Shown here: positions 60,113-64,000 of the stretch, one piece after another
How the letters are laid out: the number at the start of each line of letters is the position of its first letter
Numbering within the stretch: position 1 is the stretch's first letter
Source of the DNA: Diploptera punctata
Taxonomy: Eukaryota; Arthropoda; Insecta; Blattodea; Blaberidae
Assembly: GCA_030220185.1 (NCBI GenBank)
Contig: JASPKZ010001603.1
Coordinates: forward strand, 417,080 to 481,079
DNA length: 64,000 nt
Direction: 5' to 3'
The notes under the pieces: model-generated
The model's database searches: none
What the model was told of the DNA's origin: nothing
The model's input: only the letters and a program-made list of their open reading frames with translations
Position numbers and translations under genes: made by a program

Positions 60113-60513
60113 GTCATAGGAAAATATATTGAAATAATCGTTAGAAAAAAATGTAAAAAGTCATTTTGTAAATGGTTGGAAATAATTTGGAAAATGAAAT
60201 CTTAAGAATTAAAATTTGATAGGAGTGTATGAAGGAATTAAGAAAGTAACGCTCACAGGTTGCAAAGTTTAGCCTAAAATAAAATTGTTTTAATTTTCTG
60301 GCTACAGACTAGTGGCAGCGAATTTAGAATTTGACTGAGATTTGGAAGTTGCATTATGTACTGATTATAACCCCATTCGTTTTGTTGGCCTTCACGGTCT
60401 GATTGTCCCTAGTAGGTTGTAAGCTTTGTTTTCAGACACTTCCTTTATCGAACTGATACTTTTCAGTATAACAAATGCAACAGACTTCCGGAAATGTTAC
60501 TAAACTTTTCATT

Positions 60514-61058
60514 ACACTGGTCAACATGATTTTTGTCTCATGAGTACCAATATTTGTACTTAATGCAGTTTTTTATCTTGTTTTCAAATATGTATTCGTA
60601 ATTTCTCCATTACCCACAGTCTTTTTATATCAATTTCAATTAATGGATTTAAATAATTATTTTTTAATAAACGTTTTTTCGTCCATTTGTCCATTTTAAA
60701 ATAAAACGGGGAACACTTTCATCCGGGGATTTCAGCTATGGCAAAGAGATATCAAGGCAAATGGAATCCTAATATGCTGGCCGATTATTGTTGGACCATC
60801 AAGAAGGATGCTCCACAGGCGAAATATAGCAGAAAATCGTAATTTCTTACTTTCTAGGTGAGTCCGAATGTTCGAATATTGTGTAGTTACGAATGTAGAA
60901 CATATTAAAGTGTTTGAAATTATAAAAACCTGTCTCTCGGAAACCTTGCGTGATGGAGAAAAACCGATATCATATTTGAATTCAGGAGAAAAAATACTAT
61001 CAGAATCACATATTTTTCTTTCTGAGAAAAAGAGTTTTTTTTTTTTTTTTCACAGTGT
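60514..61058 (+). mobile_element. DNA element O, copy 2, with transposase C-terminal remnant
   Basis: Ends ACACTGGTCAACATGATTTT and, complemented, ACACTGTG. 60738-60842 reads MAKRYQGKWNPNMLADYCWT, then IKKDAPQAKYSRKS and a stop. I recognise this as the conserved C-terminal tail of an arthropod transposon-type protein family (E/K-RYQG-W…ADYCW) but cannot name its superfamily. Both copies are ~540 bp deletion derivatives. Confidence 0.7.
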
Positions 61059-61302
61059 TACCAATCAATCTACTGTTTCACATAATAAACCAATACCGAG
61101 CTAAGTTCCAGTTTGTACTGTAAACAAACTTGAATAAGGTATTACATCTGCGAGACCGACTACTGGGGGACTGAACTATGACTGAATTGTGTACGATGCA
61201 AAAAAAAAATGTTCTTAGACAACATCGTATTTTACGATAAATAAGATGAATATAAGGTAATATTGAGGCAATGATTAGGAACTTCTCCATTTATTTATAT
61301 AC

Positions 61303-61905
61303 GACTCTTTAACTCTTGCCCCAAATAGTAGTCAATGACATCACATTTCAATGAATTTTGATTTACAACCAATCACAGTCGTTTTTGACCTCGATTTTAT
61401 CACTTTAATTTCTCCAAGTTGCTCCCAGATTGTATATATAGTGCACGAATGAAACCAGATTCTGCTTGCGAGATATAATAGAAAAACATTTGTAGCAATT
61501 GATTATACCATAAAAAAAAGAAACCATTGTTTGCACTTTCTTAAACGTATTATTTTCCCAGGAATTAATGTTGCAGAAAAATATAATTAACATTTACCTG
61601 ATAGGACATCAGAAATTAATTAATAACCTGTAATGATGTTTCTTTTTTCTTCACTAGGGTGCATTCTTACAATATGCGATTCTATTTGGCAATAAATATG
61701 ATATGGTTGCAGTGATGAACAAATGAAACATAATGTTTCTCATTTGTTTTCAAACATCGCCGTTTACATTAAATATATAAATATTTTAAAGTACCGGTAA
61801 ATTTATTTAAATAATGATTTGTGAGTAGACAGCTTAATTTTATTCGTTAAATAGTCCTAACAAATGCCACTCTTGTTTTCCAAATTCTCTAGATAAATTA
61901 TTATA
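61303..61905 (+). mobile_element. Rep-H copy 6
   Basis: CTCTTTAACTCTTGCCCCAA to CCAAATTCTCTAGATAAATT. It lacks the last part of the terminal hairpin. Confidence 0.8.
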
Positions 61906-61934
61906 TATGTATCATATGGGCCTACCTAATCAGA

Positions 61935-62257
61935 GTCCCGCGCTGAATCCGAGTGGTTAAGGCAAGATGCCTTGGCGCAGTGCTACGGAACTTGCGCTGG
62001 TTCGATTCCCCACGGGGGAAATAATTTTGTGATGGAATTCGGCCAGTATGGGACCGGTGCTCACCCAGAATCGTGAGGCATTTGGGTAGCTACAATAAGT
62101 AGCGGCTCTAGGTTGAGAAAACCAACTATAAGGGCCGGGATTATCCGGCATGCTTACCACATGTCACCCTTACACTGGTTCGTTGATGTGGATATGAGGC
62201 CAGCAGCCGGATAGTAGGACAAGGACCTTGTAAGCCGTTGCAGCAATGGAGTTTTTT
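61935..62257 (+). mobile_element. SINE-C variant, full length with 13-bp TSD
   Basis: GTCCCGCGCTGAATCCGAGT (altered A-box), TTGCGCTGGTTCGATTCCCC, then a 3' end that differs from other copies (GAGGCCAGCAGCCGGATAGT, AAGCCGTTGCAGCAATGGAG). The TSD CTACCTAATCAGA is exact at 61922-61934 and 62258-62270. Confidence 0.9.
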
Positions 62258-62609
62258 CTACCTAATCAGACATTTACGCTTTTTCCATGATGTTGATACA
62301 TATTCTTTGTTTACAATATTTCATTTCGATCAGAATTTGTGCTTCATGCTGACTCACTTGTAAATTCTGCTGTTATTTTCACCACATCCTCAATGATTAA
62401 TGTAGCATATTTTTCACTAACTGTATGAAAACATTCAAAATAATTTGTTTCTCTCCGTTTTTAAAAAATATCCTTTGTAATAACTTATAATTATAAAGAA
62501 GCGGCCATTTTAAAACAGTTGAAATTCCAACATAGGCTATTCTACATTGCGCGTGCGTAAGAATTAAACAATACTTTTTTAATCTATTAAAATTGTAATT
62601 ATATATTTC

Positions 62610-62725
62610 AAAATTCTCCCATATAACTTATATAGACATGTGCTAGATAATACACATTTTTATTATTTTTATTTCCTTTATTTCGAGTTTTAGAGGTGGA
62701 ACTACATTTTCTTACACGCTTAAAG
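62610..62725 (+). repeat. Rep-BB upstream segment, copy 3
   Basis: CTCCCATATAACTTATATAG, ACATGTGCTAGATAATAC, TTTCCTTTATTTCGAG and GGAACTACATTTTCTT match 676-738 plus 1022-1078 without the LINE insertion. Confidence 0.75.
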
Positions 62726-62924
62726 GAAATAGCGTTATTGGACACATGAAAATGCAATCCTTACATCTTCTTTGTTTACATTAGACTGGAACGTTGCTTG
62801 GAACAGATATACACGATTTAATTAACAAAAGAAATGTATAATATAATTTGTTTTTGTATTTATTAGGAATAACATTATAGTTATTGGTTGTTTGCACTGT
62901 ATAGGATAATAATCGATTTATTTC

Positions 62925-63272
62925 GATTCGATTGAGGGTCTTTCCACTTTTCAGCGGTTGCCCTTTTACCAGCCGGCTGCTGGCCCTTCACATCCACATG
63001 TGTCAATCACAGAGGTAGATGATCAACAGCCAGTGTAGGGGTGACATGTGGTTAGCATGTCGAGTCCCCCAGCCGTTATAGCTGGTTCCTCAACCTGGAG
63101 CCGCTACTTATTGTAGCTACCCAATTGCCTCACGATGCTGGATGGGCACCGGTCCCATACTGGCCGAAATACCATGAGAAAATTTCTTCCACCATGGAGA
63201 CTCGAACCAGCGCAAGTCCCGTAGCTCTGCGCCAAGGCTTCCTACCTTAACCGCTCGGCTACGGCGCGGGAC
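62925..63272 (-). mobile_element. SINE-C, full length with 13-bp TSD
   Basis: Complete copy. The TSD ATCGATTTATTTC is exact at 62912-62924 and 63273-63285. Confidence 0.93.
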
Positions 63273-63374
63273 ATCGATTTATTTCAAAGTTTATTTTAGT
63301 TTTGTACCTTGTGTGTCAGGGTTAATTAATATTTGTTTTTGATAAGGGTGTTCTCGAATTTCTTGGAGTTACTA

Positions 63375-63693
63375 ATTTTTTCCCACTAGGGTGCATTCTT
63401 ACAATATTGCGATCCTTGGCAATAAATAATATGATCTGGTTGCAGTGATGAACAAATGAAGCATAACAAACGTTTTCATTTGTTTTCAAACATCGCCGTT
63501 TACATTAAATATATAAATATTTTAAAATAACTACATTTAAATCAAGATTTATGAGTAAACAGCTTAATTTTATCCGCTAAATAGTTCTAACGAATGTCGC
63601 TCTTGATTTTCAAGTTCTCTAGATAAATTCACTCGTCACTTCGTGACATCGCGAATTTACGATAATTTGGAAATCACTCGTGACATTAGTTAT
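63375..63693 (+). mobile_element. Rep-H copy 7, 3' part with complete terminal hairpin
   Basis: TTCCCACTAGGGTGCATTCT to GTGACATTAGTTATGA. The hairpin AATTCACTCGTCACTTCGTG ACATCGCGAATTT is intact. Confidence 0.8.
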
Positions 63694-63823
63694 GATAAAT
63701 TATTATTTCAAGGAATTAGGCAAAGGTCTATTCACCTGTATATCAAAAACATCTCTTCACCATAATGTGTGAAATAAGTTATTAAATACAAAATTAGTAC
63801 CTTGTAAATCAGACGTCCTCAAC

Positions 63824-64000
63824 TATAGTCTCTCTGGTTTAACTTTACGAGAACTTTATAGAATGAGACAACTATACTCACCTCTCTCACTCGCAGCAGT
63901 GTTAACGGAGTTTCTTCTCCAGTGTTAATAGGGGAAAGGGGAAAGCGATCATGACAACAGGGAGGTTCTTCTAGGTATCCGGACGAAGTGGTCAACGCCT
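63824..64000 (+). repeat. Rep-T copy 2, cut by window end
   Basis: AACTATAGTCTCTCTGGTTT AACTTTACGAGAACTTTATA and GAATGAGACAACTATACTCA match 29205-29400. Confidence 0.72.

Larger units (their letters stand above)
59006..60275 (+). repeat. Rep-BB copy 2
   Basis: Paralogue of 1022-1850. It has an extra partial duplication near 59182 (CCAACATAAAAGCTGACCTA) and hosts SINE-F (59413-60112). Confidence 0.8.
61085..62400 (+). repeat. Rep-R copy 3, split by Rep-H and SINE-C
   Basis: 61085-61302 (GAGCTAAGTTCCAGTTTGTA CTGTAAACAAAC), 61905-61934 and 62258-62400 (CTACCTAATCAGACATTTAC, CATGCTGACTCACTTGTAAA) together follow Rep-R copy 1. Confidence 0.75.

Overview
The window looks like repeat-saturated nuclear DNA from an insect. 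My best guess is a cockroach or termite (Blattodea). I base this on the style of the degenerate LINE C-termini (…YGCETW…, …DVWRAYVRAAMNLRV), the many tRNA-headed SINEs and the DUF4817-type mariner remnants; the assignment is from memory, not a search. I find no host protein-coding gene, rRNA, functional tRNA, CRISPR array or operon. Every open frame above about 90 codons that I can interpret belongs to a transposable element, usually a 5'-truncated, frameshifted or internally deleted one.

Repeat names here (SINE-A to SINE-G, LINE-B, Rep-H and so on) are labels made by comparing the window with itself. Retroelements: LINE-B (over 15 pieces, mostly minus strand, tetranucleotide 3' tail), LINE-N ((AAT)n tail), LINE-P ((GAT)n or (GAA)n tails), LINE-Q, and Jockey/CR1-like 3' ends. 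Seven tRNA-derived SINE families occur, several with exact 11-14 bp target-site duplications (TSDs). DNA transposons: two mariner-type families, two Tigger/pogo-like copies with CAGTAAAAC ends, one pogo-like element with a PHD-like C-terminal remnant, one 1.4 kb element with GTGTAATTTGGGCC repeats, plus MITEs and foldbacks.

Layout. 0-9 kb: LINE 3' ends, SINE-A/C/D, a perfect 30-bp hairpin and a ~90-100 bp tandem repeat split by a SINE. 9-15 kb: a 122-bp MITE, Rep-H copies, Tigger-like copy 1 and the longest LINE-B copy (with YADD). 15.5-16.1 kb: a 62-bp minisatellite. 18-24.5 kb: nested LINE/mariner/SINE, including an internally deleted mariner with intact TIRs. 24.9-28 kb: a ~600-bp direct repeat flanking an ~800-bp foldback. 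30.5-32.3 kb and 42.8-44.3 kb: two copies, in opposite orientation, of a composite element X (foldback + tRNA-like unit + tandem repeats + GATA tract), the best candidate for something undescribed. 35-37 kb: a SINE-A cluster. 38-41 kb: a four-level nest. 46.5-51.5 kb: Penelope-like ends with hammerhead-like cores, foldbacks and SINE-A. 52.5-54.7 kb: a LINE split by the GTGTAATTTGGGCC element. 55-64 kb: more SINEs, Rep-H copies and a region paralogous to the first 2 kb.

The parts do not form a pathway. What can be read is an insertion chronology: paired filled and empty sites inside the window give exact boundaries and relative ages.
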